The translations under genes and the position numbers were made by a program. Source: Dioscorea cayenensis subsp. rotundata (lineage: Eukaryota; Streptophyta; Magnoliopsida; Dioscoreales; Dioscoreaceae). From it: 64,000 nt of DNA. Each line of letters opens with the position of its first letter. Positions within the stretch are counted from its first letter, which is position 1. The notes beneath the pieces were generated by a model that saw nothing but the letters and a program-made list of their open reading frames with translations, was not told the origin of the DNA and did not search any database. Below, one piece after another: positions 63,680 to 64,000 of the stretch. The stretch lies in contig NC_052471.1 of the NCBI RefSeq assembly GCF_009730915.1, positions 29,422,185 through 29,486,184 of the forward strand. Reading direction: 5' to 3'.

Positions 63680-63925
63680 TTTAATAATCCTAATTACCGA
63701 CTAATGTAAGTTTGACCATTTTATTTTGTAGAAATTACTGACCGGTGCATGTTTGTCTATCCTACATTATACTAAGTACTGACCAGTGCAGATTTGACCA
63801 TCATACTTTGTACTAATTATTAATCGGTGCAAATTAAGCCATTCAACCGCTACATATTTAATCGCTCTACTTTGTAAAAATTATCGATTAATGTAGGTTG
63901 AACTGATATTTTTTCTAATATTTTC
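63680..63925. repeat. Imperfect tandem repeats of about 45 bp
   Basis: Starting near 63692, 63738, 63778, 63827 and 63885, each unit has the plan (a/t)ccg(a/g)(c)taatg or gaccggtgca, then 'tttgacca' or a variant, then 'tactttgta(c/g)aaatt'. Divergence is high. Origin unknown. Confidence 0.55.
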
Positions 63926-64000
63926 GGAATTTATATTTTTTTTATATAAAACATAAAAATAATATAAATGGAATTTTATTTTCTTATATAACTTTTAAAA

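Overview
This window is nuclear DNA from a flowering plant. The genes have spliced introns with GT-AG borders, the spacers are very AT-rich, the proteins are plant-specific (photosystem I subunit PsaE with a transit peptide, PAM71-type thylakoid transporter, plant CLASP, TH2, TRM/DUF4378), and LTR retrotransposons, SINEs and microsatellites are common. I cannot fix the species from sequence alone.

Layout, left to right. (1) 1-6171 (+): 3' part of a PAM71/GDT1-like chloroplast Mn/Ca transporter gene. (2) 7.5-8.7 kb: three tRNA-type SINE insertions, two with clear target-site duplications. (3) 8927-11665 (-): a TRM-family (VARLMGL plus DUF4378) gene with a 5' leader exon further upstream. (4) 14287-18644 (-): a complete-ended Ty1/Copia element with LTRs, TSD, PBS and PPT, whose reverse transcriptase has been deleted. 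(5) 19677-21960 (+): an F-box gene. (6) 22753-24099 (-): PSAE. (7) 25814-37693 (-): a complete 21-exon CLASP gene, with a minisatellite starting in its promoter region. (8) 39-50 kb: a gene-poor, repeat-rich stretch with a Gypsy gag relic, a truncated Copia element, a hAT-like terminus and one small proline-rich ORF interrupted by a stop. (9) 50528-53528 (-): a five-exon GDSL esterase/lipase. (10) 57554-61779 (-): a six-exon TH2 gene for thiamin monophosphate phosphatase/TENA hydrolase. The right end is AT-rich spacer with short tandem repeats.

The genes are not functionally linked; they are independent plant transcription units. The most striking global pattern is one of quality or integrity. 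All four genes left of about 24.1 kb carry one or two single-base frame-breaking indels, while the three genes to the right (CLASP, GDSL, TH2; about 7.1 kb of coding sequence in 32 exons) are perfectly open. This points to a local assembly-quality boundary or, less likely, to several independent pseudogenes. Other points of interest are an RT-less Copia element, a SINE family with clean TSDs, a foldback of about 300 bp inside a CLASP intron, a His replacing an expected Asp in TH2, and a small secreted-peptide-like ORF with an in-frame TGA. I found no RNA genes and no CRISPR arrays.
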